This document shows positions 7,642 to 16,842 of a stretch of 35,939 bases of DNA, piece by piece (the first letter of the stretch is position 1; each line of letters begins with the position of its first letter). The stretch is from Thermoproteota archaeon (lineage in GTDB: Archaea; Thermoproteota; Nitrososphaeria_A; Caldarchaeales; Calditenuaceae). Where the stretch lies: assembly GCA_030550155.1 (NCBI GenBank), contig JAUQPZ010000015.1, forward strand, positions 1-35,939, written 5' to 3'. A program made the position numbers and the translations under genes. The notes under the pieces are model-generated. The model saw only the letters and a list, made by a program, of their open reading frames with translations, was not told the DNA's origin and searched no databases.

Positions 7642-9197
7642 CCCCTATCCTCGCCTTGCTGCTTGCATTTTCTCTACTACAGATTGGTACAGTCTCCTCT
7701 CAGGAAGGAGATTTTTTGCTGATAGGATATGGCGGCGAGAAGTTTCTTCCATTTCTCGATGGAGCAAAGTATAGGTTCGTGGTAGGTGAAAGGCTTGTTA
7801 TTACAGCCCTTGGGTCCGATGTACCCATTCTATTGACGACTAGCTCGGGTGAAACACACGCATTCTATGTGAAGGCAGGTGCGGACTTAGAGGTCTGGAA
7901 GTTCAGACCACAGGACGAAGGCGTTATGACCCTCTCTGTCGTAGGGGGAGGGAGCGCATCAATTGAGGTGGTAGGTGTTGAAGAGTCAGCATTAGGGTGG
8001 ATAGAGCTGCATCCAAAACATGAAACCGACCCGAACAATGCTGAGAAACTTCTTGAGGCGCGGATATTAGGCTCGACACTCTCGGGCTTCGCAGCGACAG
8101 GGACCGATACACGCGCTCAGAGACTTCTCGCGAGGCCTAACTCAACTCTAAACTTAACGGTCCCATCCGACGTCATAACCGTCTCAGCGACGCTCAAAGA
8201 CTATACACCTATTGAGCTGACGGGCTTCAGCGATAAACTCTACATTGTGTACAGGGCCGAGCCAGTTATTGCCCAGTACAAGTTTGAGGCTTCAAATCTA
8301 AGTCGGAGCGCGGGAGTCATAAGCATTAAGATTCCGCCACTCGGAGAGGTGGGGACGCAGGGCCTTATGCCTACGCGGTATGGGACCTTCATACTTGAGC
8401 TTTACTACGTTTCACGGTCGGGACAGAGGCATCAACAGGCATACGATGTCATGATAGCCCCTATTTTTGAGGCACCTCCATCTATGAGCTCTGTTGCAAC
8501 GGTCAGCCTTGAGCAGCTGATTCAAGAGGGGTTAGAGGTTTTAACCGCGAACATGAGTGTAGGTCGGTTTGAGAACATAAAGATTAAGGTTCCAGTCTTT
8601 AGTGTCAAGGTCTATGACAGACATCTCCAAGAATGGGTCGAAGATTACTCGATATCCTTTACGGGGTATAACACCATCAGAAACGGTTCCGAGAGCTTAA
8701 TCATTCCTCTCACTGTCCCGATAACAAGGGCGCCGCATCAGGAGACCATATCTCTGGAACCGATGCTCACCGTCTACTCGGTGAGAATGGGTGATTCTGT
8801 TGGTCCTGTGACACTTGAGGTTGGCAAGCCCGTGATAATCTTTGTGGACGGGAGGGAGGTTGAGGTTGAAGTGAGGTTTGCGGCAGGTTACCTAGTTGAT
8901 AAAGCAGATGTTTATGTCAATGGTTCTCTTCGAGGCGTGAGTGGAAGGTTAAGCCTCAGGCTCCCCAAGGCCGTCTACAACTTCACAGCTGAGACTCCCT
9001 ACGGCAAGGGCTCAACGGTCGCCGACGTAGGTCAAGATGAGATTGTTGTCATCAAGATCAGGGCATACACCGTCGAGACGATCGCACTGATCACTGTTTT
9101 CCTAGTACAGCTGTCAGTACTCGGCACGTATCTGTGGAGGTGGTATAGGACGGTTAGACGTGGGGATTGGCGAGGAAGATACAGACCCGCCGGTTAG
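7629..9197 (+). CDS. Secreted, C-terminally anchored beta-rich protein of the MoxR/DUF58 operon
   Basis: This 522-residue protein has an N-terminal signal peptide (hydrophobic residues 5-18, ending near SSQ at about 24). A long extracellular part of short hydrophobic strands suggests tandem Ig-like or carboxypeptidase-regulatory-like domains; the last one (VFADVYVNGSLRG-type strand order around residues 420-465) resembles a PEGA-like module. Several N-glycosylation sequons are present (NSTLNLT, NMS, NGS). A single transmembrane helix near residues 484-503 precedes a short basic cytoplasmic tail (RWYRTVRRGDWRGR). No enzyme motif is visible. It overlaps the genes on both sides, so it is a fixed part of the operon. 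It is likely a cell-surface subunit working with the DppC-like permease downstream. Confidence 0.7.
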   Translation: MERLAPILALLLAFSLLQIGTVSSQEGDFLLIGYGGEKFLPFLDGAKYRFVVGERLVITALGSDVPILLTTSSGETHAFYVKAGADLEVWKFRPQDEGVMTLSVVGGGSASIEVVGVEESALGWIELHPKHETDPNNAEKLLEARILGSTLSGFAATGTDTRAQRLLARPNSTLNLTVPSDVITVSATLKDYTPIELTGFSDKLYIVYRAEPVIAQYKFEASNLSRSAGVISIKIPPLGEVGTQGLMPTRYGTFILELYYVSRSGQRHQQAYDVMIAPIFEAPPSMSSVATVSLEQLIQEGLEVLTANMSVGRFENIKIKVPVFSVKVYDRHLQEWVEDYSISFTGYNTIRNGSESLIIPLTVPITRAPHQETISLEPMLTVYSVRMGDSVGPVTLEVGKPVIIFVDGREVEVEVRFAAGYLVDKADVYVNGSLRGVSGRLSLRLPKAVYNFTAETPYGKGSTVADVGQDEIVVIKIRAYTVETIALITVFLVQLSVLGTYLWRWYRTVRRGDWRGRYRPAG

Positions 9198-10633
9198 AGA
9201 AGAATAGGTGGCTAGGCCAGTTGTCAAGCATCTATACAGCAGTGATATGGTCTTGGCAAGGACGGGTCTCGCTCGCACTCCTGCTTACGATGCTTGCAAT
9301 TTCTCTCTACGTAGTCGCGAATTATCCGATGGATTATGGCTCAAGGATCTGGAATAACCCATCTTACTGGGCGGAGTATCCCAAGGCAGCTCCGCCATCA
9401 TGGACTCCCACGCAAAATGTATTCCCCCACACCGTTATCTTGTTCAAGAACCCTATCCTCAGAGAGGACACATATATCGTCTATGAAGAGACATTGCGGT
9501 TTGATTTTGAAGAACCTCCAAGCGGCATTACGTTAAAAGTTGGTCGGGTCGTATTTTACAGAGAGCCACCCACGATAGAGGCTTACCTTGCGAGGCCGGA
9601 CGGCATCGAACTCCCTTTAATGATTTTAACTCCACCTGGCGCTAGACCAGGCGAGCAGCCACCATACTTCAGGTATTCAGACCAGCCGCTGAAATATTTC
9701 CCCGCAACTTCGAGAAGCGCACAAGCACTCTTAGCCGAGCGCCTATCAGCGTCGTACGGGAATAGAATATCGGAGGGCGAGATCTCCCAGAGGTTTGAAA
9801 AATACATCTTTTCGCGGCCGCGAATAGACGGCGCCTTAGAGCCACTTAAAGGAGACTATGTGTTTAGACTGGTTGTGACTAGGAGCGAGGAAACTGATGG
9901 CGTCGAGGATGTATCTGTGGTTCTCGCGGGGACTGTTTTTGGTATGATGGGCACAGATACACTTGGCCGGGACATAGCTCAGGGACTCCTTTTTGGGTTT
10001 CCAGTCTCGCTTTCAATCGGGTTGCTTGCTGCGGGAGTCACAACCCTGTTAGGCACCTCGCTGGGGATGATAAGCGGCTACGTCGGCGGGAGGACAGACC
10101 ACATCATACAGAGAGCAGCCGATGTAACAGCAAACATTCCGCTCCTACCCATTCTCATCCTCCTCGCCTACACTTACAGGCCAGGATTAATCCTCATAAT
10201 CCTCCTCCTCACACTCTTCAGCTGGCCCGGCCTCACCATACTGGTAAGGTCGATGGTGCTTCAACTTAGAAACACTCAGCTAATAGATGCGGCCAAGTCA
10301 ATAGGAGCTACAAACTTGAGAATTATAACAAGATACATCGCCCCACAGGTAGCGCCCTACGTGCTAGGTCAGATGATACTGAGCATCCCCGCCGCAATCC
10401 TCGCGGAAGCAGGTCTAAGCTTTCTGGGGCTCGGCGATCCCCAAATACCTTCTTGGGGAAACATCCTAGAAAAGGCCTTTAGAACCGGCGCCATTTTTGT
10501 GGGATATTGGTGGTGGGTTATACCGCCCGGACTACTCATAGGGCTGACATCCATATCCTTTATACTTCTCGCACTAAGCTTAGAGCCGGCCATAAACCCG
10601 AGACTAGCGACGCAGCGGAGACAGACAGGTTAA
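9167..10633 (+). CDS. DppC-like ABC transporter permease with a large extracytoplasmic insertion
   Basis: This 488-residue protein is much longer than an ordinary DppC (about 290-300). One transmembrane helix (about residues 32-52) is followed by an extra region of roughly 190 residues (about 55-245) that is soluble, proline/tyrosine-rich and beta-like. The permease domain begins at GTDTLGRDIAQGLLFG (about 262). The EAA loop DAAKSIGATNLRIITRYIAP starts near residue 374, and the DppC hallmark GLSFLGLGDPQIPSWGN lies near 415-431. DppC proteins normally pair with DppB and two DppD/F ATPases to import peptides. None of these, and no binding protein, is in the window. The start is TTG at 9167, overlapping the upstream gene by 31 nt; TTG at 9221 is an alternative. 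It sits in a MoxR/DUF58 operon, not a peptide-uptake operon. Confidence 0.85.
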   Translation: MARKIQTRRLEKNRWLGQLSSIYTAVIWSWQGRVSLALLLTMLAISLYVVANYPMDYGSRIWNNPSYWAEYPKAAPPSWTPTQNVFPHTVILFKNPILREDTYIVYEETLRFDFEEPPSGITLKVGRVVFYREPPTIEAYLARPDGIELPLMILTPPGARPGEQPPYFRYSDQPLKYFPATSRSAQALLAERLSASYGNRISEGEISQRFEKYIFSRPRIDGALEPLKGDYVFRLVVTRSEETDGVEDVSVVLAGTVFGMMGTDTLGRDIAQGLLFGFPVSLSIGLLAAGVTTLLGTSLGMISGYVGGRTDHIIQRAADVTANIPLLPILILLAYTYRPGLILIILLLTLFSWPGLTILVRSMVLQLRNTQLIDAAKSIGATNLRIITRYIAPQVAPYVLGQMILSIPAAILAEAGLSFLGLGDPQIPSWGNILEKAFRTGAIFVGYWWWVIPPGLLIGLTSISFILLALSLEPAINPRLATQRRQTG

Positions 10634-10644
10634 AGAAGAGAGCG

Positions 10645-10653
10645 AATATATAT
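10645..10653 (+). promoter_or_regulatory. TATA-box candidate for the PPC-domain protein
   Basis: AATATATAT lies 12 nt after the DppC-like stop. Its centre is about 26 nt before the ATG at 10675, so transcription would start at or within a few bases of the ATG (leaderless). There is no Shine-Dalgarno sequence. This separates the downstream gene from the preceding operon. Confidence 0.45.
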
Positions 10654-10674
10654 GGCTGAAGATAAGTTAAGTCC

Positions 10675-11370
10675 ATGCAGAGGCTACTCGCACAGACCCT
10701 AATCCTCCTACTTGCTTTATCGTCGACACAGACAGTGTTCGCACAGGTAGTGCGGGCTCCAGGCACAAGCTACTCGACCGCGCTTGAACTTTCACCGGGC
10801 GAGCACAGCTTTTACCTTGAAAGAGGAGACACCCACTATTTCTCGGTGAGACTCGATAAGGACGATACGCTGTTCCTCCTCCTCAGGTCTGCTCCAAACC
10901 AAGACTTCGACCTCGCCCTCATATCGCCGGACAGAGACGTAATCGAGCTCTCCGTTAGAGCTGCTGGCTTTACAGAGAGGATAACATACACAGCCTCAAG
11001 CAGTGGCCTATACTACATCGTGGTCTTTCCGTTCGGCCCGTCAACCGGCTCTTATAGCCTGATGTTAGATGTTTCGAAGCCCAAGGTCAACACAGTGACG
11101 ACGACGGTTACCTCCCTATCGTTTGTAACCATAACTCAAAGAGAGCTTAGGGATGTTGTTATAGTCTTGACGCGGGAGAACACTAGAACTGTTACAATAA
11201 TGACTCAGCAGCCGGTGGACAGAAGTTATGAGCTGCTGGGCTGGTCCGCCATATCAGTAGCCATTTTAGCCGTGGCTATTATTTTAAGAGACGGCCTCGT
11301 CAAAGCTAGGCCAAGGGAAGAAAAATCAAGAGAGCAACAGCCAGCCGAGACTTCGGAGAAGAAGGATTAA
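10675..11370 (+). CDS. Secreted PPC-domain protein with C-terminal membrane anchor
   Basis: This 231-residue protein has a signal peptide (residues 1-23, ending VFAQ). A single bacterial pre-peptidase C-terminal (PPC) domain spans about residues 31-142: [49 protein letters not shown] and the closing [21 protein letters not shown] threonine-rich linker ([15 protein letters not shown]) follows, typical of surface-exposed archaeal proteins. One transmembrane helix (about 185-202) precedes a charged tail ([20 protein letters not shown]). PPC domains usually bind or present substrates beside peptidases; no peptidase domain is present. It follows the envelope operon on the same strand but has its own promoter. 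Its TAA shares a 4-nt TTAA with the stop of the convergent oxidoreductase beta gene. Confidence 0.8.
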   Translation: MQRLLAQTLILLLALSSTQTVFAQVVRAPGTSYSTALELSPGEHSFYLERGDTHYFSVRLDKDDTLFLLLRSAPNQDFDLALISPDRDVIELSVRAAGFTERITYTASSSGLYYIVVFPFGPSTGSYSLMLDVSKPKVNTVTTTVTSLSFVTITQRELRDVVIVLTRENTRTVTIMTQQPVDRSYELLGWSAISVAILAVAIILRDGLVKARPREEKSREQQPAETSEKKD

Positions 11371-12353
11371 GGCCTGATCTTCAGCTCATCGAATATATTG
11401 GAGACATCTGCGACTGGTTTAAGAGACTTGGTTCTGATGGGCTGCCAAGCCGGCGCACTCTTTAAATATGGAGGCGCGATAGAGGCAACTCGCATATCGT
11501 AGGTTGGTGCAAACGGGTTCCTGAAGAACACGCCGATTGGTATTTTGTCCCCCCACTCATAAGACTTCTTTATGGCCTGGACCGATTTCTCAATAACCTC
11601 CTCCTCGCTGTCTATCTTAACCTCGCCATCGTACCCCGACTCCTCAAGCTTATATAGCCTCGGGAGAGGCTTATTGGTCTGAGGGTCCAGCCTATCTTCA
11701 CCAGCATACCACTCTTTTGTATGAAGGTCGTTGTATGTTGGGCAGGGCTGCAGGACCTGGATGAATGATGTCCCGTTATGCTGTATTCCAAGCTTTATTA
11801 GCTCTTTGAGGTGCCTCGTGTCGTAGGCGTATCCTCTCGCCACAAACGTATAGCCACTCACAATGGCGAGCGCAATCGGGTTAACCGCGTCGTTCAGATT
11901 GGGTCTGGGAAGCGCCTTTGTCTTAAGGCCTCGCTTAAGGGTGGGGGAGGCCTGGCCCTTTGTGAGCCCGTAGACTCCGTTATCATATAGGATGTAAGTG
12001 ATGTTGATGTTTCTTCTCCCCGCGTTCACGAAATGACCTACACCTATCCCCAGCCCATCCCCGTCACCTCCAACCGCCAAAACCGTCAGGTCCGGGTTGG
12101 CAAGCTTAGCCGCCAAAGCGAAAGGAAGCGGCCGGCCGTGGACGGTGTGGATTCCATAGGTGTTTATGTAGTGTGGTGTCTTGCTAGAGCAGCCTATCCC
12201 GGAGAAGACAGCGACTTTGTAGGGCTCGATCTGGAGTTCAGCCAACGCCATCTGTATTGAGGAGAGTATCCCGAAGTCGCCGCAACCTGGGCACCAGTCA
12301 TTGAAGAGTGGTGTCCTGAAATGAGCCATGGATAGTTTCTGTGTTACCGTCAT
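11367..12353 (-). CDS. 2-oxoacid:ferredoxin oxidoreductase, beta subunit
   Basis: This 328-residue subunit binds thiamine pyrophosphate and one [4Fe-4S] cluster. The visible motifs are WCPGCGDFG (C21, C24), GIGCSS (C55) and a fourth cysteine in QPCPTYND near residue 203, matching the family's four cluster ligands. The TPP motif [20 protein letters not shown] starts at residue 96. The segment [11 protein letters not shown] is typical of the two-subunit archaeal enzymes. Together with alpha it converts 2-oxoacids such as pyruvate or 2-oxoglutarate plus CoA to acyl-CoA, CO2 and reduced ferredoxin in the cytoplasm. The start ATG lies only 2 nt after the alpha stop. Broad 2-oxoacid specificity is known for Sulfolobus homologues; the substrate here cannot be read from sequence alone. 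Confidence 0.95.
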   Translation of the reverse strand: MTVTQKLSMAHFRTPLFNDWCPGCGDFGILSSIQMALAELQIEPYKVAVFSGIGCSSKTPHYINTYGIHTVHGRPLPFALAAKLANPDLTVLAVGGDGDGLGIGVGHFVNAGRRNINITYILYDNGVYGLTKGQASPTLKRGLKTKALPRPNLNDAVNPIALAIVSGYTFVARGYAYDTRHLKELIKLGIQHNGTSFIQVLQPCPTYNDLHTKEWYAGEDRLDPQTNKPLPRLYKLEESGYDGEVKIDSEEEVIEKSVQAIKKSYEWGDKIPIGVFFRNPFAPTYDMRVASIAPPYLKSAPAWQPIRTKSLKPVADVSNIFDELKIRP

Positions 12354-12355
12354 CC

Positions 12356-14350
12356 CTACCCACCTCTGTTCGTAACTATCCTTTTAGTGTTTCTTGATAA
12401 CACCTCTTTCACCGCGTCCAGCACCTCAGTGGAGGTGAAGGGCCGGCCGTTGTATTTCAATATGTGGTTTGTGGGAGAGATTCCAGCTTCCATAACCATG
12501 AGCCTCCCCATCTGCCCGCTGTAGTTCTGCTCCAGATCGATTATCCTCTTTGCGCCGCCTAGTATTTCAGTGCAAAGCTTCGATGGGAACGGATAAAGAA
12601 TCTTGAGCTGTAGGAAACCTATAGAGTTTATCCCTTCCTCTTCAAGCAGTTCTAACGCGTCAAGAATCGGGCCCTTAGTAGAACCCCAGCTTACAATCCA
12701 GTCCTTAGCGTTGGTGTCACCGTAAACAGCTACCTTCTCGTCTGACGGTATTGTCTCATCTATGAGCTGCAGCCTACTCATTCTCTTATCCATCATCCTC
12801 GTCCTGATGACTGGGTCCTCGCTTATGTGTCCAAGCTCATCGTGCTCGTCTCCGGTGTTCCAGAATATTCCGCCCCTTGTTCCAATCGGCGCCCTTGGCG
12901 ATATCCCGTTGTCTGTGAACTGGAACCTTTTGTAAGTCTTGCCGTCCAGGTGTTCATTTATAAGAAGTCCTCTGTCAAGGAGGACCTCGTCTACTGGAGG
13001 AATGGGTATGGTCTGGGTTGAGTTGGCTAGCGACTTATCAAGCAGATGAATAACAGGGACTTGGAACTTTTCAGCATAGTTGAATGCTTTAATAGTGTCG
13101 TAGAAAGCCTCGGTCATGTCTCCTGAGGCCATAACTATTCGGGGGAACTCGCCATGCCCCGCAAACACCGTGAAAAGCAGGTCACCCTGCTCGTGCCTTG
13201 TAGGTAGCCCTGTGCTTGGTCCTCCTCTCTGATAAATCGTGATGACTACGGGCACTTCATTCATCCCTGCCCATCCCAGGCCCTCAGCCATAAGCGAGAA
13301 CCCGGGGCCGGATGTTGAGGTTGAAGACCTGACACCCGCTAGACTCGCCCCAATGGCCATGTCGATTGCCGCCAGCTCATCTTCCGACTGAAATACGAGA
13401 ATGTGGCCTTTCTCCGAGAGTTGCTTGTTCTCAGCTAGGTGGGGGTACTCATACTCATCCCCATCCTTCACAGCGTTAAGGTTAAAGACTTGCTTATCCT
13501 CCAGATACACGCTCTCATCGGCGGCCGGCGTGATGGGGTAATAGGTCTGGAATCTGCAGCCCGCCACGATCTTGGCTATCCCGACTATTGAGGTGCCGTT
13601 GACCATGATCATCTCATCTTCGAGATGCCTATTCGGTGCTTTAAGTGGGAAGTCATCGGAAAAGTTCTGCCTCATATAGTCATACACGACTTTACAGGCT
13701 GTGAAGTTCATCTCGACGACCGCCTTCTTGGCTCTAAATGCATATGAGAGGCCGCGATGCAGCTTGTTAATATCGGCCCCCAGGATTGAGAATGAGGCCG
13801 CTACAGCCATAGTGTTTACCATTCGCATAAGCACAGTAATCTGTTGCTCGCCAAGCAGCTCCCCCGTCTTCTTGATAAGGTCCATGTATGGTATTGGATA
13901 GAGCCTAACACCTCTCCGCTTAGCCACCGTTAGGACATCACGGAGAGTCTCGCCGACGTTCTCAGCCTTCAACGCTTGCGCTAAATCCTCCTTGAGGCGC
14001 TCCTCAATCGTTGGAATATTTCGGAGACGCTCGTTTTCTAAGGCGGAGTCATAAATGATGCCGCCGTTAGGCTCAACCTCCCACGCATGCCTAAACACAG
14101 TCTCAGCGTCAAAGGAGGCCAAAATGTGAACAGTATCAATCACGCTTCTAACCGGTCTGTCAGATGCGACTACATTGAAGTAGGAGTGCTCGCCTTTTAT
14201 GTTTGAATAATACTCTCTTTTACCGAAGATATTATAGCCGGCCGCGGCTATTGAGTATGCGAAAAGGTTCGCAGACGAGTCTACACCTGAGCCTTGCGCG
14301 CCCCCTATCATCCAGCTAAGAATAAACTTCTTATTCTTACCTACGGACAT
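12356..14350 (-). CDS. 2-oxoacid:ferredoxin oxidoreductase, fused gamma-alpha subunit
   Basis: This 664-residue subunit has an N-terminal gamma-type domain (residues 1-190, starting [17 protein letters not shown], with the GxGxxG-type loop) joined to the alpha pyrimidine-binding domain. The alpha hallmark [10 protein letters not shown] lies near residue 270, matching the YPITP motif shown in Sulfolobus enzymes to be needed for activity. The [22 protein letters not shown] segment near 350-370 and a C-terminal transketolase-type domain (about 540-650) complete the fold. It precedes the beta gene in the same operon. A TATA-like TTTAAATA about 32 nt upstream puts transcription start a few bases from the ATG. 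A shared promoter region of 135 nt separates it from the divergent methyltransferase gene. Partner assignment is firm. Confidence 0.95.
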   Translation of the reverse strand: MSVGKNKKFILSWMIGGAQGSGVDSSANLFAYSIAAAGYNIFGKREYYSNIKGEHSYFNVVASDRPVRSVIDTVHILASFDAETVFRHAWEVEPNGGIIYDSALENERLRNIPTIEERLKEDLAQALKAENVGETLRDVLTVAKRRGVRLYPIPYMDLIKKTGELLGEQQITVLMRMVNTMAVAASFSILGADINKLHRGLSYAFRAKKAVVEMNFTACKVVYDYMRQNFSDDFPLKAPNRHLEDEMIMVNGTSIVGIAKIVAGCRFQTYYPITPAADESVYLEDKQVFNLNAVKDGDEYEYPHLAENKQLSEKGHILVFQSEDELAAIDMAIGASLAGVRSSTSTSGPGFSLMAEGLGWAGMNEVPVVITIYQRGGPSTGLPTRHEQGDLLFTVFAGHGEFPRIVMASGDMTEAFYDTIKAFNYAEKFQVPVIHLLDKSLANSTQTIPIPPVDEVLLDRGLLINEHLDGKTYKRFQFTDNGISPRAPIGTRGGIFWNTGDEHDELGHISEDPVIRTRMMDKRMSRLQLIDETIPSDEKVAVYGDTNAKDWIVSWGSTKGPILDALELLEEEGINSIGFLQLKILYPFPSKLCTEILGGAKRIIDLEQNYSGQMGRLMVMEAGISPTNHILKYNGRPFTSTEVLDAVKEVLSRNTKRIVTNRGG

Positions 14351-14378
14351 CTGAAACTAGAATACTAATTAGCTATTA

Positions 14379-14386
14379 TTTAAATA
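14379..14386 (-). promoter_or_regulatory. TATA-box candidate for the oxidoreductase operon
   Basis: Reading the minus strand, TATTTAAATAATAG lies about 32 nt before the alpha-subunit ATG (ending at 14350). It predicts a leader of only about seven nucleotides. Motif and spacing only. Confidence 0.42.
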
Positions 14387-14452
14387 TCCAATACCGTAAC
14401 GTGCATGCAGTTAGTTCAATAAGGGTGGGCCTTAGCAGAAGGGAAGTTCAGC

Positions 14453-14460
14453 CTTTATAG
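14453..14460 (+). promoter_or_regulatory. TATA-box candidate for the methyltransferase
   Basis: CTTTATAG is centred about 29 nt before the GTG at 14486, predicting a leader of about four nucleotides. It supports GTG as the start, although an imperfect GCAGGG also precedes it. Confidence 0.38.
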
Positions 14461-14485
14461 GGGCGTCCACAGTCAGGTTAGCAGG

Positions 14486-15625
14486 GTGTCCAGCAGAGCC
14501 TATCCTCTCGAAGAGCGATATGATCTTTGGAAGCTAGCCACTTTCATCCCCAACAAACACATCCCCATCCACAGGTGGTTCTACTTTAAAGAGGGGTTCT
14601 CTCGCGACTTAGTAGTTCTGCTTTCTCAAGAGCTCGGCGTCTCGCAGGGCGAGGTGGTGTTGGATCCCTTTGTCGGGTCGGGCACAACGCCTCTGACATG
14701 TATGGAGCGGGGGTATATTGGCATCGGTGTCGACGCATCTCCATTGGCCGTACTTGTATCTCTTGCAAAGACGAGGATCTATGATGTCTCGGAGTTGTCT
14801 GCTGCACTTGAGAGATGCTACCGGGAAAAACGCCTTAAAACCGGCGTAGAAGAGGTCAGTGCATATGTGAGAAGGGCTTTTCCGAGTCGAAACTTAGAGG
14901 ACCTATTCTCGCTCAGAGAGTCGATAGAGTCTTTGGAGTCTGATTATGCCAGGCTTTTTCTGAAGCTCGCTTTGATCAATGCCGCAGCCAAATGCTCCTA
15001 CATCTACAGAGACGGGGCTGTTTTGCGGTTCGTAAAACGCCCTGTCCCCCCGCTTAGGCCATTCTTCCGCAGAGCCGCTCGCTTGATGATAGACGACGTA
15101 AGAAAGACCTGTCTCAGGAGTGGGCCTGCCGTGATTCTTCTCGGAGACGCCCGCAGGCTTGAAGCCATCGATGATGAAAGTGTGGATAAGATCATAACCT
15201 CACCACCATACTTAAACAAAATCGAGTATACGCGTGTTTATGAAGTGGAGTTGGAGCTTTTCTTCGGGAAGAAAAGGCAAGACCTCATCAGGTCGTATAT
15301 CGGCCTCGTGGGTCGAGATCCACGGCGGAGTGTTTGGCAGCTCGGAGACTTGCCTGACTCTGCTGTGCTCTACTTTTCAGACATGTTTGACTCTCTAGCA
15401 GAGATGTGGCGCGTCTTAAAGTCTGGGGGAAAGGCCGCCATCGTGGTTGCTGGTGGAGTTTATCCAGACAGGGTGGTGGAGTCTGATGTAATCTTGGCTG
15501 ACTTGGCCACGGAGACAGGGTTTACAGTTGAGAAGATACGGGCCATCGGTAAAAGAGTCGCGACCTCGGGCAGAACACATAGGATAGGAGCTGCGAGAGA
15601 GAGCATAGTCTACCTCAAAAAGTAG
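14486..15625 (+). CDS. SAM-dependent amino-DNA methyltransferase (TSPPY type, probable N4-cytosine)
   Basis: This 379-residue protein has SAM-binding motif I VVLDPFVGSGTT (D60-T68) and, well after it, catalytic motif IV TSPPY (238-242) followed by LNKIEYTRVYEVELE. TSPPY is typical of N4-cytosine enzymes, while NPPY/DPPY is commoner in N6-adenine ones. The order is motif I first, then IV, with about 170 residues between that could be target recognition. The N-terminus has HRWFYFKEGFSRDLV, seen in archaeal DNA-modification methylases. No restriction endonuclease gene is next to it, so it is an orphan. The GTG start agrees with a nearby TATA box. It ends 3 nt before the convergent glycosyltransferase stop. 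A tRNA/RNA methyltransferase role is possible but less likely. Confidence 0.82.
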   Translation: MSSRAYPLEERYDLWKLATFIPNKHIPIHRWFYFKEGFSRDLVVLLSQELGVSQGEVVLDPFVGSGTTPLTCMERGYIGIGVDASPLAVLVSLAKTRIYDVSELSAALERCYREKRLKTGVEEVSAYVRRAFPSRNLEDLFSLRESIESLESDYARLFLKLALINAAAKCSYIYRDGAVLRFVKRPVPPLRPFFRRAARLMIDDVRKTCLRSGPAVILLGDARRLEAIDDESVDKIITSPPYLNKIEYTRVYEVELELFFGKKRQDLIRSYIGLVGRDPRRSVWQLGDLPDSAVLYFSDMFDSLAEMWRVLKSGGKAAIVVAGGVYPDRVVESDVILADLATETGFTVEKIRAIGKRVATSGRTHRIGAARESIVYLKK

Positions 15626-15628
15626 ATT

Positions 15629-16801
15629 CTAAGTCTCTATCTTCCGGCCACGCCAAGAAAATACTACGCGTCCACGCCTTATCGATAGCTGAGCAGTTAT
15701 TAGAGAAGCCGTTAAAATCCAGTTCGCTGCAAGTGTGAGCGGTACGTAGATTAGCCCATTTCTGACGCCTAATCTTCCGACTTCCAAATAGTTCGATAGC
15801 ATGTTGAGAATTATGGAGGCCCCGGCCACTAAAAGCAAGAGCGAGTCGCGGAGGACCAGCGCAACAAGAAACGCTACATGCGGAAAGAGCAGTTGTATAA
15901 CCGCGCCGACAATATAATATTTGAGTAACTTTATGTTTCCGGTATATGCGTAGTCTGCCATCAAGCGTTTCACCGCACCGAGATAACCACTCAAGCTCCC
16001 TGCGAACTCGGCTCCAAATCTCTTTGACCCATCGAGAAGTAAAGCCCTGTAGCGTCTCTGCTTCAAGAACTGAGCGAGCGCTCTGTCATCTAATATGCGT
16101 TCCTTAATCGCCTCGTGTCCTCCGATATCTTCGTAAACCCTCTTGCGAATCAGGATAAAGGCTCCGAAGAGAAAAGGTGTGGCGGTCTCGGGACTGTTTG
16201 TGCGTATGGGCCTGAAGAATGACCAGAGGATGTTCTGGAGGAGGGGTAGCATGATTTTGGAGGAGAGGGCGCGAGTGTCTAACAGAGGATTGAGTGAGAG
16301 GGCGTCTAAATTATTTCTCTCGGCATAGCTGAGGGCGTCAGCAATCACACACTCGTCGAAGAGAACTGTATCAGCGTCTATGAAGAGTAGCCAGTCACCC
16401 GAAGAGTATTGGTATCCTCTCCAACAGGCCCAGTTTTTTCCAAGCCACCTATCCGGCCTCCACCCAAGTCTCAAGTATCGCACTCCACGGGGGACATACT
16501 TCTCCAAAACCATTCTGGAGGTTCCATCGGCAGAGTCATCATCCACGAAGATTACCTCCTTCCACACGTTTCTTTGAGCGAGTAGAGTCGGCAGGCAGGA
16601 GTCAACCCACCCCTCAACATTCCTCCCCGGGACAACAACACTGACTAGTGTGTCCATAGATTCACAGGTGCCGCCGAGCTTCTCGAAGCCCCGCAAAGCC
16701 ATTTTACGCCTAAAAATCATCCACAGCCAAGTGAGAACGGTGGCAAAGGATATGATCGCAGCAACTGCCTGCAGGGCTGAGGAGAGCAGGGCCTCGAACA
16801 T
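15629..16801 (-). CDS. Membrane family 2 glycosyltransferase (CrtQ/HpnB-like)
   Basis: This 390-residue protein begins with one transmembrane helix (about residues 10-28). A GT-A fold follows: SVVVPGRNVEGWVDSCLPTL (nucleotide-binding start), EVIFVDDDSADGT near residues 86-98, and the metal-binding DxD in LLFIDADTVLFDE near 138-150. The acceptor-side loop FGAFILIRKRVYEDIGGHEAIKERILDDRAL corresponds to the ED/DD motif of GT2 enzymes. Three or four C-terminal transmembrane helices follow (about 290-375). The family transfers sugars from nucleotide sugars to membrane lipids; close look-alikes glycosylate carotenoid acids or hopanoid precursors, but lipid identity here is unknown. It diverges from the MIP18-like gene with only 41 nt between start codons. 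Confidence 0.85.
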   Translation of the reverse strand: MFEALLSSALQAVAAIISFATVLTWLWMIFRRKMALRGFEKLGGTCESMDTLVSVVVPGRNVEGWVDSCLPTLLAQRNVWKEVIFVDDDSADGTSRMVLEKYVPRGVRYLRLGWRPDRWLGKNWACWRGYQYSSGDWLLFIDADTVLFDECVIADALSYAERNNLDALSLNPLLDTRALSSKIMLPLLQNILWSFFRPIRTNSPETATPFLFGAFILIRKRVYEDIGGHEAIKERILDDRALAQFLKQRRYRALLLDGSKRFGAEFAGSLSGYLGAVKRLMADYAYTGNIKLLKYYIVGAVIQLLFPHVAFLVALVLRDSLLLLVAGASIILNMLSNYLEVGRLGVRNGLIYVPLTLAANWILTASLITAQLSIRRGRVVFSWRGRKIET

Positions 16802-16842
16802 ATAGCTTGTTTCATAGATTTGTTAATGAGGTAAATTTAAAA

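Noticed and set aside
9167-10633. Reading the DppC-like gene as part of a normal peptide-uptake (Dpp/Opp) operon
   Set aside because: No DppB, ATPase or binding-protein gene nearby; all close neighbours are MoxR/DUF58 system genes.
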